From Arthrobacter sp. SLBN-122 (GTDB taxonomy: Bacteria > Actinomycetota > Actinomycetes > Actinomycetales > Micrococcaceae): DNA of 64,000 bases. The translations under genes were made by a program, and so were the position numbers. Under the pieces are notes generated by a model, which made no database searches, was not told the origin of the DNA, and saw only the letters and a list, made by a program, of their open reading frames with translations. Positions 34,274 to 43,878 of this stretch are shown here, piece by piece (within the stretch, counting starts at the first letter, position 1; each line of letters starts with the position of its first letter). The DNA lies in the NCBI RefSeq assembly GCF_006715165.1, contig NZ_VFMS01000001.1, positions 1,550,001 through 1,614,000 on the forward strand, given 5' to 3'.

Positions 34274-34699
34274 ATGAATCGAACAATGTTCAAGTCCAAA
34301 ATCCACCGGGCCACCGTCACGCACGCCGACCTGCACTATGTAGGGTCAGTCACCGTGGACCTTGACCTGCTCGAGGCCGCCGACATCCTGCCCGGCGAGC
34401 TGGTGTCCATTGTGGACGTCACCAACGGCGCCCGACTTGAGACCTACACCATCGCCGGCGAGCGCGGTTCCGGCGTGATCGGCATTAACGGTGCAGCGGC
34501 GCACCTTATGCACGAGAACGACATTGTCATCCTGATTACTTACGCCCAGATGACCACCGAAGAGGCCCACGCCTACCAGCCGCGCGTGGTCCACGTGGAC
34601 GCAAACAACCGGATCATCCAGCTGGGCAACGATCCCGCAGAGGGCCTCACTCCCGGCATGATGCGCCCCCCTTTCGCGCTTAACAACTCCACCCTGTAA
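34274..34699 (+). CDS. panD: aspartate 1-decarboxylase (PanD proenzyme)
   Basis: A 141-aa pyruvoyl enzyme precursor. [21 protein letters not shown] leads to the Gly-Ser autocleavage site (HYVGSV, Ser about 28), which makes the pyruvoyl group. [16 protein letters not shown] and the C terminus match the family. It converts aspartate to beta-alanine for pantothenate and CoA synthesis. The C-terminal tail is somewhat longer than in E. coli (126 aa), as in other actinobacteria. Confidence 0.96.
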   Translation: MNRTMFKSKIHRATVTHADLHYVGSVTVDLDLLEAADILPGELVSIVDVTNGARLETYTIAGERGSGVIGINGAAAHLMHENDIVILITYAQMTTEEAHAYQPRVVHVDANNRIIQLGNDPAEGLTPGMMRPPFALNNSTL

Positions 34700-34750
34700 C
34701 CGGCGCGTGCGTCCCGGTCCCTTCCTCCGCTGTGCCCAAAAGGCTGATCC

Positions 34751-35677
34751 TTGTTAGGGGTGCTGGCGGGGTTCTTCGTGGTCTGGTGCATCATCCTGGT
34801 GGGATGGTTCGTGGGCCGGCGGAGAATCCTCGGCGATAACGCCCGCCCTGTACTCAGTGGCCTGACGTTCTTCGTCGCCAGCCCAGCACTGCTTTTCGAA
34901 ACCCTCAGCAAGGCGCGCCTGCAGGAAGTGTTCGCCGAACCGCTGCTGGTTACCGCGGTGGCCGCCATTATTACCGCCGCCGCATTCTTCGGCCTCGCCA
35001 GGTTCTGGCTGAAGCGGGCACTCCCCGAAGCGCTGATGTCCGCCATGTCCGCGTCGCTGGCGAACTCCGCAAACCTTGGTATTCCCATTGCGGTATATGT
35101 CTTGGGCGACGCCAGTTACGTGGCGCCGCTGCTGATCTTCCAGCTGGCGTTCTTCACACCGATGTTTCTGATGATCCTTGACTCGAGCACCAGCACGCAC
35201 CGCACCACCGCCGTGGGGTTTTTCCTGATGATCCTGCGGAATCCCATGATCGTGGGCTCGGGCCTGGGGCTGCTGGTGGCCGGCACCGGCTTCCAGGTTC
35301 CGGCGCTGGTCATGGAGCCCATCCACCTTATTGGCGGCGCGGCGATCCCTGCCATGCTGATCGCTTTCGGGATGAGCCTGAACGGCACCCGCCCGCTGCA
35401 GGCTTCCGCCGGCCGGCGGGTGGACACGCTGCTGGCGAGCGGCTTCAAGCTGGCGGTCCAGCCGGCCCTTGCCTATGTTTTCGCCCGCTTCGCCTTGGGG
35501 ATGGACGGGCACGCGCTGTTCGCGGTGGTGGTCACGTCGGCCCTGCCCACCGCCCAGAACGTGTTCGTGGCCGCCAGCCGGTACCAGACCGGGCTTACGG
35601 TGGCCAAGGACACCGTGCTGATCACCACCGTGGTGGCAGTGCCGGCGATGATCGGCGTCGCGCTCCTGCTGGCGTAA
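34751..35677 (+). CDS. AEC family transporter (auxin-efflux-carrier-like)
   Basis: A 308-aa, 10-helix membrane protein. FVASPALLFETLSKA and SLANSANLGIPIAVYVLGD are typical of the bile-acid/AEC fold permeases that move malonate, malate or auxin-like acids. TTG 34751 has AAGG 9 nt upstream; GTG 34760 is an alternative. The substrate is unknown. It lies upstream of the amine-oxidase gene and may be co-transcribed with it (42 bp gap). Confidence 0.82.
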   Translation: MLGVLAGFFVVWCIILVGWFVGRRRILGDNARPVLSGLTFFVASPALLFETLSKARLQEVFAEPLLVTAVAAIITAAAFFGLARFWLKRALPEALMSAMSASLANSANLGIPIAVYVLGDASYVAPLLIFQLAFFTPMFLMILDSSTSTHRTTAVGFFLMILRNPMIVGSGLGLLVAGTGFQVPALVMEPIHLIGGAAIPAMLIAFGMSLNGTRPLQASAGRRVDTLLASGFKLAVQPALAYVFARFALGMDGHALFAVVVTSALPTAQNVFVAASRYQTGLTVAKDTVLITTVVAVPAMIGVALLLA

Positions 35678-35719
35678 GGCTGCTTTACAACGTGACCACA
35701 ACCGCTGCTTGGAGGGCTG

Positions 35720-36886
35720 ATGAACACTGTTCTTGACACCGTGGTGATCGGCGGCGGCGCCATGGGTTCTGCCGCGGCATGGGCGCTGTCGCGCCGGGGC
35801 CGGCAGGTGACGCTGGTGGAGCAGTTCGGTCCGGGGCACAAGATCGGCGCGTCCCACGGGGCAACCCGGAACCTGAACCCCGGCTACCACCGGCCGGAGT
35901 ACGTGGCCATGCTCGCCGAGGGGCTGGCGCTGTGGGACGAGCTGGAGCAGGAAAGCGGTACGCAGCTGCTGGCGCGCACCGGAATCGTCAACCACGGCCC
36001 GGGCGGGGACCTCCAAAAGGTTTCAGATGCCCTCACCGCTGCCGGGATCCGCGCCGAATTCCTGGACCCGGCGGAGGCCCATGAACGCTGGCGCGGCATC
36101 CGCTTCGACCAGCAGGTCCTGCATATGCCCGACGGCGGCCAGCTCAACCCTGAAGCGGCGCTGCCGGCTTTCCAGCGGCTGGCCTCCGCCCGGGGCGCCG
36201 AGATCAGGCACCACACCAAGGCCGTGGACTTTGAGGTGTTCGACGACGGCGTGCGGCTGACGCTGGAATCGGCTGCGGGCACCGAGGTGGTCACCGCAGC
36301 ACAGGCAGTGGTGACGGCGGGCGGCTGGACGGAGAAGCTGCTGGAGATGGCTTCCGGCAGGGTTTCAGGCACCGCTTCAGACCGGGAGGCTCCCGCGATC
36401 CGGATTCCCCGGCTCAGGGTCACACAGGAGCAGCCGGCGCATTTCCGGGTGGTGGATGAACGGGCGCTGTGGCCCGGCTTCAACCACTACCCGGGGCCGG
36501 ACTACCGGGGCTGGTACTCCCCCGTCTACGGCATGCAGACCCCGGGCGAGGGCATCAAGGCCGGCTGGCACGGGGTGGGCCCGGTGGTAGATCCGGACCA
36601 CCGCGATTTCCGGCCCGAACCGACCCAGCTCGCAGCCCTGCAGGATTACGCGCGGCAGTGGCTGCCGGGAGTGGACCCCGATGACCTGGAGGCCATCAGC
36701 TGCACCTACACCACCACGCCTGACGAGGACTTCATCCTGGACCGGGTGGGGCCCGTGGTGATCGGCGCCGGTTTCTCCGGGCACGGCTTCAAGTTCACGC
36801 CGGTGGTGGGGCGGATCCTGGCTGATCTTGCCACCGGAACCCGGCCCGCGCCGTCGATCTTCCGCGCGTCCCGCCAGGCACCCTAA
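35720..36886 (+). CDS. FAD-dependent oxidase, monomeric sarcosine oxidase / N-methyltryptophan oxidase family
   Basis: A 388-aa protein: GxGxxG DTVVIGGGAMGSAAAWALSR, then the family segment ASHGATRNLNPGYHRPEY. Near the C terminus, ISCTYTTTPDEDFILDR contains the cysteine that binds FAD covalently in this family. It oxidises an N-methyl amino acid or amine to H2O2 and formaldehyde. ATG 35720 has GGAGGGCTG before it. The stop overlaps the convergent exporter gene by 4 bp. Confidence 0.88.
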   Translation: MNTVLDTVVIGGGAMGSAAAWALSRRGRQVTLVEQFGPGHKIGASHGATRNLNPGYHRPEYVAMLAEGLALWDELEQESGTQLLARTGIVNHGPGGDLQKVSDALTAAGIRAEFLDPAEAHERWRGIRFDQQVLHMPDGGQLNPEAALPAFQRLASARGAEIRHHTKAVDFEVFDDGVRLTLESAAGTEVVTAAQAVVTAGGWTEKLLEMASGRVSGTASDREAPAIRIPRLRVTQEQPAHFRVVDERALWPGFNHYPGPDYRGWYSPVYGMQTPGEGIKAGWHGVGPVVDPDHRDFRPEPTQLAALQDYARQWLPGVDPDDLEAISCTYTTTPDEDFILDRVGPVVIGAGFSGHGFKFTPVVGRILADLATGTRPAPSIFRASRQAP

Positions 36887-38394
36887 CCGGCACGGCCCTC
36901 CGAGCTGGGCACGGATTCCTCCACGGGTTCCGCGGAATCCGCCGCAGGTTCCCCAGTTTCCGCCGCCGGTTCCGCAGTTTCCGCCTTGACCGCGGGCATG
37001 GCCAGCACTGCCGCGACGGTCAGCAGCCCGGCCACCAGCGCTGCCAGGAACACCGCCCCGGATGCGGAAATCACGGTGGCGGGGTCCCCCTCGCCGCCGC
37101 TGCTGCCGCCGTAGATGGAGTTGGCCACGGCACCGAACACGGCCACGCCCAGGGCACTGCCGATGGAGCGGGCAAACATGTTGGTGCTGGTCACCACGCC
37201 GCGCTCGTGCCAGGGCACGCTGGACTGGGCGGCGATCAGGGTGGGGGTGGCCAGCAGGCCCAGGCCCAGCCCGACGACGAAGCAACTGACGGCGATCAGC
37301 GCCACGTTGGGTGCGGCCGCAGTCAGTGACAGGATCAGCAGGCCCACCACGGAGATGGCTATGCCGATCAGGGCGGTGGACTTGAAGCCGATCCGCAGGT
37401 AGAACTTGCCGGCCTGCGAGGCGCTAAGCGGCCAGCCGAGGGTCAGGGCCGCAAGGGCCAGGCCGGCCACCAGGGGTGAGGAGGACAGTGCCCCCTCCAG
37501 GAAGGTGGGCACGTAGGAGGTCAGGCCGATCATCACCGTGCCAACCCCGAAGGACACCAATGCGGTGGTGCCCAGCAGGCGCCGCGAAACCACCCAGGAG
37601 GGCAGGATGGGTTCGGCCGCCCGCCGCTCCACCAGGAGGAACGCGGCCAGGAGGACTGCGCCCACCGCAAAGACGCCAATGCTGACGGGGGAGTTCCATG
37701 CCCAGGCCTGGCCGCCTTGCAGGGCGCCGAGAATGAGCAGGCCAAGCGAGCCGGCCAGGAGCACGGCGCCGGCGTAGTCCACCTTGTGCTTTGCCCGTTC
37801 CACGTTTTCGTGGAGGGTGCGCACCAGCATCCAGCCAGCCAGCAGGCAGAGCGGGACGTTGACCAGGAAGATCCCGCGCCAGATGCCCAGCGCGGAGAAG
37901 ATGCCGCCCAGGCTGGGGCCCACTACCGAGGAAACGGCCCAGACGCTGGCCAGGTAGCCCTGGACCTTGGCGCGCTCCTGCAGGGTGTAGATGTCGCCCG
38001 CGATGGTGATGGATACCGGCAGCACCGCGCCGGCGCCCAGTCCCTGCAGGGCGCGGAAGGCAATCAGGGACGGCATGCTCCAGGCCAGCCCGCAAAGCAC
38101 CGAGCCCAGCAGGAACAGGCCAATGCCGGTCAGGATGATGGGCTTGCGGCCCGCCATGTCAGAGAGCTTGCCGTAGATGGGCACGGTCACGGCCTGCGCC
38201 AGCAGGTAGGCGGAAAAGAGCCAGGGGAAGGAGGAGAAGCCGCCCACGTCACGGACGATCGACGGCACGGCCGTGGCCACGATGGTGGAGTCGATGGCCA
38301 CGAGTCCCGTGGACAGCATAAGGGCGATGAGGATGGGCCCGCGGTCGGACCGGAAGCCTACGCCTTCCTTTGCATTCGCTTGTGCCTTCGCCAT
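36883..38394 (-). CDS. MFS multidrug exporter, DHA2 (14-helix) type
   Basis: The 503-aa protein opens with LIALMLSTGLVAIDSTIVAT followed by AVPSIVRD, the standard DHA2/EmrB start, and has motif A-like YGKLSDMAGRKPII. It has about 14 helices. The C-terminal tail is an imperfect Glu/Pro/Ala repeat (AETAEPAAETGEPAADSAEP). The stop overlaps the convergent oxidase gene by 4 bp, so there is no terminator between them. It is probably co-transcribed after no promoter-proximal gene; the substrate is unknown. Confidence 0.88.
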   Translation of the reverse strand: MAKAQANAKEGVGFRSDRGPILIALMLSTGLVAIDSTIVATAVPSIVRDVGGFSSFPWLFSAYLLAQAVTVPIYGKLSDMAGRKPIILTGIGLFLLGSVLCGLAWSMPSLIAFRALQGLGAGAVLPVSITIAGDIYTLQERAKVQGYLASVWAVSSVVGPSLGGIFSALGIWRGIFLVNVPLCLLAGWMLVRTLHENVERAKHKVDYAGAVLLAGSLGLLILGALQGGQAWAWNSPVSIGVFAVGAVLLAAFLLVERRAAEPILPSWVVSRRLLGTTALVSFGVGTVMIGLTSYVPTFLEGALSSSPLVAGLALAALTLGWPLSASQAGKFYLRIGFKSTALIGIAISVVGLLILSLTAAAPNVALIAVSCFVVGLGLGLLATPTLIAAQSSVPWHERGVVTSTNMFARSIGSALGVAVFGAVANSIYGGSSGGEGDPATVISASGAVFLAALVAGLLTVAAVLAMPAVKAETAEPAAETGEPAADSAEPVEESVPSSEGRAG

Positions 38395-38395
38395 C

Positions 38396-39388
38396 TCAGA
38401 CCCGGACCAGTCCGGCGGCCTCGGCCAGCAGCTCCACGGACCGCAGCCTCTCCTGGGTCCCCGGGCTCTGGTGCGCCACGATGAGTTCGTCGGCGTCGGC
38501 GTGCTTTCCGAAACTGTCCAGGTACTCGATGACCGCGTCGGGCGTCCCCACGGCGGAGTACGTCATCATCTGTGCCATGTGGCGTCCCTGCGGCGAGTCG
38601 AGGATCATGTCCGCCTCGTCGTCGGTGAATTCGCGGGTGCCCCCGCCGAAGAACAGGGAGACACGGGCACGCTTGGTGGCCTGCAACATCTCCTGCGCCT
38701 CGGCTGCGGAGTCGGCGGCGATGACATTGACGCCGGCGATCACGTGCGGGGCATCCAGCTGGGCGGACGGCTTGAACTCCCGGCGGTAAATGGCCACGGC
38801 CTCCTGCAGCGCGGCGGGGGCAAAGTGCGAGGCAAAGGCGTAGGGCAGGCCCAGCTGCGCGGCCAGGCGGGCGCCAAACAGGGACGAGCCCAGGATGTAC
38901 AGCGGCACATTGGTCCCCTTGCCGGGGGTGGCCTCGACGCCCTGGATGCGGGTGGGGCCGGTCAGGTAGCCCTGCAGTTCAAGGACATCCTGCGGGAAGC
39001 TGTCGGCAGACATGGGGTCCCGGCGCAGTGCGCGCATGGTGTTCTGGTCGCTGCCCGGCGCCCGGCCCAGGCCGAGGTCGATCCGGCCGGGGTGCAGGGT
39101 TTCCAGGGTGCCGAACTGCTCGGCGATGGTCAGCGGGGAGTGGTTGGGCAGCATGACGCCGCCGGCGCCCAGCCGGATGCTTTCGGTGTGCGCGGCCACG
39201 TGGGCGATCAGCACGCTGGTGGCGGAGGAGGCGATGGAGGACATGTTGTGGTGCTCCGCGTACCAGACCCGCCGGTAGCCCAGCTTTTCGGCGCTTTGGG
39301 CCATGGCCACACTGCCCGCGAAGCTCTCCGCCGCCGTCTGGCCTTTGCCGATGGTTGCCAGGTCAAGGATGGAGAGGGGAAGAGTCAC
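38396..39388 (-). CDS. LLM-class flavin-dependent oxidoreductase (luciferase-like)
   Basis: A bacterial luciferase-like TIM barrel. [19 protein letters not shown] and [20 protein letters not shown] are the family N terminus. [20 protein letters not shown] and [20 protein letters not shown] follow. It probably uses FMNH2 or F420 and O2; the substrate is unknown. GTG 39388 gives 330 aa, typical of the family, with GAAAGG 12 nt upstream. ATG 39457 is possible but adds a Pro/Arg-rich tail with no ribosome site. Confidence 0.85.
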   Translation of the reverse strand: MTLPLSILDLATIGKGQTAAESFAGSVAMAQSAEKLGYRRVWYAEHHNMSSIASSATSVLIAHVAAHTESIRLGAGGVMLPNHSPLTIAEQFGTLETLHPGRIDLGLGRAPGSDQNTMRALRRDPMSADSFPQDVLELQGYLTGPTRIQGVEATPGKGTNVPLYILGSSLFGARLAAQLGLPYAFASHFAPAALQEAVAIYRREFKPSAQLDAPHVIAGVNVIAADSAAEAQEMLQATKRARVSLFFGGGTREFTDDEADMILDSPQGRHMAQMMTYSAVGTPDAVIEYLDSFGKHADADELIVAHQSPGTQERLRSVELLAEAAGLVRV

Positions 39389-39528
39389 GTCAGGTGCCGG
39401 CCTTTCAAAAAGTTTCGTAGGGCGCGCCGGCCGGATTGCGGCGGGCACTTGAGGCATAACGACGGCGGGCCCCACCTTATTTCTGTGATGTGCGGAATAC
39501 TCAGCACACTGATGAGGTTGCCGCCCCT

Positions 39529-40401
39529 ATGAGCCATGATTCAACGAACCAGCTGGAACTGTCCGCAACGATTGAACTCGAGGACCTGGGAACCGTGCAC
39601 CGGCTCGGTTTTGGTGCCATGCGCATCGTGGGTGACGGCGTCTGGGGTGAGCCCGCAGACCGCCAGGCCGCCCTGGCCGTGGTGCGCCGCGCCGTCGAAC
39701 TCGGCGTGGACTTCATCGGCACCGCCGATTCCTACGGCCCCAACATCAGCGAGGAAATCATCGCCGAGGCCCTCCACCCCTACAAGGAAGGGCTGAAGAT
39801 CGCCACCAAGGTGGGCTTCACCCGCACCGGGCCCAACAAGTGGATTCCCGTTGGCCGGCCGGAATACCTGCGCCAGCAGACCGAACTGAGCCTGCGCAAG
39901 CTCAAGGTGGACACGCTGGACCTGCTGCAGCTGCACCGGATCGATCCCAAGGTGGACGCCGAGGAGCAGTTCGGCGTGCTGCGTGAGCTCCAGGACGAAG
40001 GCAAAGTCCGCGCCCTGGGCCTGTCGCAGGTGAGCGTGGCAGAGCTCGAAGCCGCCGGAAAGCACTTCACCGTGTCCACCGTGCAGAACCGCTACAACCT
40101 GACCGACCGCAGCTCAGAGGACGTGCTGCGCTACTCGGAGGAGAACGGCATCGGCTTCATCCCCTGGGCGCCGATTTCCGCCGGCCAGCTGGCCCAGCCG
40201 GGAGGCCCACTGGACGAGGCCGCCAAGCGCTTGGTTGCCACCACCTCGCAGGTCGCCCTGGCCTGGCTGCTGCGCCGCTCCCCCGTCATGATGCCCATTC
40301 CGGGCACCGGCTCCGTTCAGCACCTTGAGGAGAACATGGCTGCTGCGGACATCACGCTCGACGACGACACGTACGCCGAGCTTGAAGCAGCCGGCAAGTA
40401 A
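39529..40401 (+). CDS. aldo/keto reductase
   Basis: A protein of about 290 aa with a TIM barrel and the AKR tetrad: Asp and Tyr in GTADSYGPN, Lys in IATKVGF, His in LLQLHRID. The cofactor loop [14 protein letters not shown] is at the C terminus. ATG 39529 is the best start, since the upstream frame lacks conservation. It reduces carbonyls with NADPH. It precedes a DJ-1/PfpI protein by 24 bp, so a carbonyl-stress unit is plausible. Confidence 0.9.
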   Translation: MSHDSTNQLELSATIELEDLGTVHRLGFGAMRIVGDGVWGEPADRQAALAVVRRAVELGVDFIGTADSYGPNISEEIIAEALHPYKEGLKIATKVGFTRTGPNKWIPVGRPEYLRQQTELSLRKLKVDTLDLLQLHRIDPKVDAEEQFGVLRELQDEGKVRALGLSQVSVAELEAAGKHFTVSTVQNRYNLTDRSSEDVLRYSEENGIGFIPWAPISAGQLAQPGGPLDEAAKRLVATTSQVALAWLLRRSPVMMPIPGTGSVQHLEENMAAADITLDDDTYAELEAAGK

Positions 40402-40425
40402 AGAATTAGAGACAGGAGCGACAGC

Positions 40426-41124
40426 ATGGCAAACATTCTGATGGTTGTATCGGCCGCCGATTCCCTCACCATGAAGGACGGCAGCGCGCACCCCACCGGC
40501 TACTGGGCGGAGGAACTGGTGGTATCCCACCAGACCCTGACCGAGGCCGGCAACACGGTGCATATCGCAACTCCCGGCGGGAAGAAGCCCACCGTGGACC
40601 AGGTCAGCCTGGCCGCCGAGTCCGCCGGTGGCGAGGAACGCGCGCAGGGCTTCCGCGACTACCTGGCGAAGATCGACGGCGAGCTGGCGCACCCGCTGGT
40701 CCTTGCCGACGTCGACCTTGCCGCCTATGACGCCCTGGTGCTGCCCGGTGGGCACGGCCCCATGGCGGACCTCTACAAGGACGGCGACCTGGGCCGCCTG
40801 CTGGTGGCAGCCAACAAGGATGGCAAGATCATCGCCCCGTTCTGCCACGGCCCGGCGGGCCTGCTGAGTGCAACGGACGACGACGGCGGGTTCGCGTTCC
40901 AGGGACGGCGCCTTACGGTCTTCACCAACGAGGAAGAGCTCGGCGGCGGGACCGGCGAGAACACCCCCTGGCTGGTGGAGGACGCGCTCAAGGAGAAGGG
41001 GGCCGTCATCGAAAACGGTGCCGCCTGGACCTCCAATGTGGTGCGCGACGGCAACCTCATCACCGGGCAGAACCCGCAGTCCAGCGAGGACGTGGCCAAG
41101 GAAGTCCTCGCGGCCCTCAGCTGA
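40426..41124 (+). CDS. DJ-1/PfpI family protein (Hsp31-like type 1 glutamine amidotransferase domain)
   Basis: A 232-aa protein. HPTGYWAEELVVSHQTL, VLPGGHGPMADL and the nucleophile elbow IIAPFCHGPAGLLSA with the catalytic Cys match Hsp31/glyoxalase III-like members. Such proteins detoxify methylglyoxal or act as chaperones; the activity is inferred. ATG 40426 has GACAGGAGCGACAGC upstream. It forms an apparent operon with the aldo/keto reductase and ends before a strong terminator. Confidence 0.9.
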   Translation: MANILMVVSAADSLTMKDGSAHPTGYWAEELVVSHQTLTEAGNTVHIATPGGKKPTVDQVSLAAESAGGEERAQGFRDYLAKIDGELAHPLVLADVDLAAYDALVLPGGHGPMADLYKDGDLGRLLVAANKDGKIIAPFCHGPAGLLSATDDDGGFAFQGRRLTVFTNEEELGGGTGENTPWLVEDALKEKGAVIENGAAWTSNVVRDGNLITGQNPQSSEDVAKEVLAALS

Positions 41125-41152
41125 GTAACGCCGGCTTTTTAGCAACAGCAGA

Positions 41153-41181
41153 GGGGACCAGTTCGAAATGAACTGGTCCCC
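41153..41181. terminator. strong bidirectional hairpin
   Basis: GGGGACCAGTTC pairs perfectly with GAACTGGTCCCC across a 5-nt loop, between convergent genes. There is no long T run. Confidence 0.7.
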
Positions 41182-41220
41182 ACCTTGCGGCGCGCGTCAT
41201 TGTGCGCCGGCCTTATCAGG

Positions 41221-43551
41221 TCAGGCGCAGCCGCCGTTAGCAATGGTCGGATCGATGGCCGTGATCTGGTCCTGCACCTTTGCCAGCTGAAGCTGGAGGT
41301 TGCCCACCACGGTCCTCTGCGCCTCCACGGCGTCTTTCTTAACGCCCTTCTGGGTTTGCACCTCCCGGAGCTTTGTCTGGGCGGCCGTGAGCTGTCCGTC
41401 GAGGGTTGTCAGCTGCGACTGCAAGGACGAGAGGTTTGCCTCCGCGGCGCTGATTTCTCCGTTGAGCTTGTCCAGCAGGGCCAGCAGCGGCTTCACTTGG
41501 TCCTGTAACCCGAGGATCTCGGCTTCTTTTGTCGCAATCTGACCGTTCAGCACCGTGAGTTGCGCTATAAGGCTGTCGCCAATCTTGTTGAGCGAGCTGA
41601 TCTCAGTTGTCTTATCGCCAACTGCTTTGTTGGCATCGTCGACTGCCTTCTGAAGGGCCGGGAGCTGCTCCTGCAGTCCTACCAGCTCTGTTGCCTTGGC
41701 ATCCACGGCAGCAACTGCATCTTCCTGCGCTTTTTGCGCTTCGGCCAAGGCAGACCGGAGAGCTTCGAGGACCGCTCGCTGCTCCGTGATCTTTGCCTGG
41801 GCTTCGGAGACATTCCCTGCCAGTGCCGGCAGCGCCGCTTCGAGATCTGCCACCACCTTCGCTTGGGCGGCTACTTTGTCCGCCGCCGACGTAGCAGCGC
41901 CCTGAAGGGCTGCAAGCCCATTCTGCAGGGTGGTCAGCTCCGCTTGCTTGGTAGTCACCGCGCCATTCGCCTGGTTGACCGCATCCTGCAGCCCAGTCAC
42001 TTGGCCCTTGAGGGCAGCAATCTCGGCTTCCTTCGAAGCGACTGCGGCGTTTGCAGCGGTCAGCACGTCCTGGAGGGGCTTTGCCTTCAATTGCAGGTCG
42101 CTGCTTTCCTGCTGCTTTGTCAGCAACTGGTCGTTGAGGCTGTTGACCTGGCTCTGCAATTTTGTCAGGTCACCCTGGAGCGCGGAGATGCTGGCGTTCT
42201 TGGCGCTGATTTCGGCGTTCACTTTGCTCAGATCGGCCACGGCGGCGTCTCGCTGCGCTTCCAACTGTCGCTTAGCGTTGGAGTTGCCATTGATTCCGGC
42301 GATCTGGGAGTTCAGGTCCGCGATTTGCTTTGTAAGGGCGTCCTTTTTCGTGGTGAGAGTGGCCAAGTCACTTTGGGCCTTCGTGATCTCGGCCTGCTTG
42401 GCCGTAACCGCCGAGTTTGCGTCGGCAATCTGGCCCTGCAGGGCGGTGATTTCGGCGTTGACGGCGGCGATCTTGTCGGCGTTGTCGCTGACAGCCGTCG
42501 CCGCTGCTGCCGCCTTGGCCCGCAGCGTCACCAGGGCGTCCTGGGCTGCAATGATTTCGGCGTTCTTGGCGTCGAGGGCTTCCTTTGCCAGGGAGGCCGT
42601 CGACTTCAAGCCTGCGAGCTGGGCCTCGGCACCCCCTATCTGGTCCTTCTTCGCGGTGACAGCGGCGTCCGCGGCGGCGGCATCGCGCTGCAGCCCGGCC
42701 AGCGTCTCATTCGCGGCGTCGACCAGAGCCTGCTGGTCCTCCAGTTGCGCTGTCGCGGTGGTTCCTGCTGCCTGAAGTACCTTCAGCTGATTTTCGGCAT
42801 CAGAGACTGCCTGCTGCGCAGCATTTACCTCGACAGCCGCCTGCTCTGCCTTGGTATTCAGTGCAACGAGGTCGATTTGGGCCTGCTGGATTTCGGCGTT
42901 CTTGTCCGCGAGGTCGGAGTCTGCCTGGTCCGCTGCCTGCTGCAGCACACCAAGCTCCGTCTTGGCGGTCTCAAGGTTCTGCGTGTTGGCGGTCTGCTGT
43001 GCCTGAACGTCGGCAAGCGTGCTCTTCAGGTTCGCGGATTCGGACTGCGCCATTGCCAGTTCCTCCTGCAGTGGCGCCAGGTCGCTTGCAACCTTTGCCT
43101 GCTGGCCCTGCAGGTCGGCGAGCTCAGCCTGGGCAGCCTCCACGGCAGCGGTGATGTCCTCCTGCTCAGTGGTCAGCCTGTCCACCTCTGCCTGGGCAGC
43201 AGCCTCCTGGTCGCCCAGTTGCTTCTCCTGCGCCGCGAGAGCGTCCAGCTCCTGCTGTGCTGCCGCAACCTGGGCGGTGAGCGAATCCTTGGAGGTTTGA
43301 AGCTTCGCGTTGTCCGCCTGCAGCGCAGCGATCGCATCGGCGTTCTTCTTGGCAGCGGCCTTGAGGAGGTTCTCCTGGACAGCACCACGGTGCGCGAGCT
43401 GGTTCACCACACCGTTGCACATGCCAGTGGTGGACGTGGTAGCTGCAGTCGCCGGCTGGACCAGCACCATGCTGGTGGCAAGCAGCCCCGGCAGGACAAT
43501 GGCGGCAGCCAAGCGGCGGGCACGGACAGAGGGGGGCGGGGAAGTGTGCAT
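41221..43551 (-). CDS. secreted giant coiled-coil protein, unknown function
   Basis: A 776-aa protein. It has an N-terminal signal peptide (RARRLAAAIVLPGLLATSM then VLVQPATAA), and nearly all the rest is heptad-repeat coiled coil rich in Ala, Gln, Leu and Lys (for example AALQADNAKLQ, EITALQGQIADAN, AEITKAQSDLATL). The mature protein starts just before TGMCNGVV and ends IANGGCA, so one Cys sits near each end. It has no LPXTG motif or membrane anchor. ATG 43551 follows AGGAGC. It resembles a rod or spacer protein; no function is assigned. Confidence 0.85.
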   Translation of the reverse strand: MHTSPPPSVRARRLAAAIVLPGLLATSMVLVQPATAATTSTTGMCNGVVNQLAHRGAVQENLLKAAAKKNADAIAALQADNAKLQTSKDSLTAQVAAAQQELDALAAQEKQLGDQEAAAQAEVDRLTTEQEDITAAVEAAQAELADLQGQQAKVASDLAPLQEELAMAQSESANLKSTLADVQAQQTANTQNLETAKTELGVLQQAADQADSDLADKNAEIQQAQIDLVALNTKAEQAAVEVNAAQQAVSDAENQLKVLQAAGTTATAQLEDQQALVDAANETLAGLQRDAAAADAAVTAKKDQIGGAEAQLAGLKSTASLAKEALDAKNAEIIAAQDALVTLRAKAAAAATAVSDNADKIAAVNAEITALQGQIADANSAVTAKQAEITKAQSDLATLTTKKDALTKQIADLNSQIAGINGNSNAKRQLEAQRDAAVADLSKVNAEISAKNASISALQGDLTKLQSQVNSLNDQLLTKQQESSDLQLKAKPLQDVLTAANAAVASKEAEIAALKGQVTGLQDAVNQANGAVTTKQAELTTLQNGLAALQGAATSAADKVAAQAKVVADLEAALPALAGNVSEAQAKITEQRAVLEALRSALAEAQKAQEDAVAAVDAKATELVGLQEQLPALQKAVDDANKAVGDKTTEISSLNKIGDSLIAQLTVLNGQIATKEAEILGLQDQVKPLLALLDKLNGEISAAEANLSSLQSQLTTLDGQLTAAQTKLREVQTQKGVKKDAVEAQRTVVGNLQLQLAKVQDQITAIDPTIANGGCA

Positions 43552-43878
43552 GCGAGCTCCTGTTAAGACCACTGAAGCGGCCCACTCTGGCCGCCTGATG
43601 GCTCAACCGTAAGATCCGGCGTGGGGGGAGAACACGCGTAATCACCACCTGTCTTTCTTCCCCGGGTACTCGTTTTCTGATGAATCGGTGACGGGCCGCC
43701 ACTTGGGACAAAGCAGCCAAGGCAGACCAAATATGACCGCCGCGGTCCTCTGGTTAACCGCCGTTACTCCCTGTATCCCAGCATTTCGGGGCCTTTGATT
43801 CCCCCTCGGGGGCTGCCGGATAGTTGCTGCAAACGCGCACATGCCGTTGCATCCCCGCCACCCTTCCAAGGAGGAACC

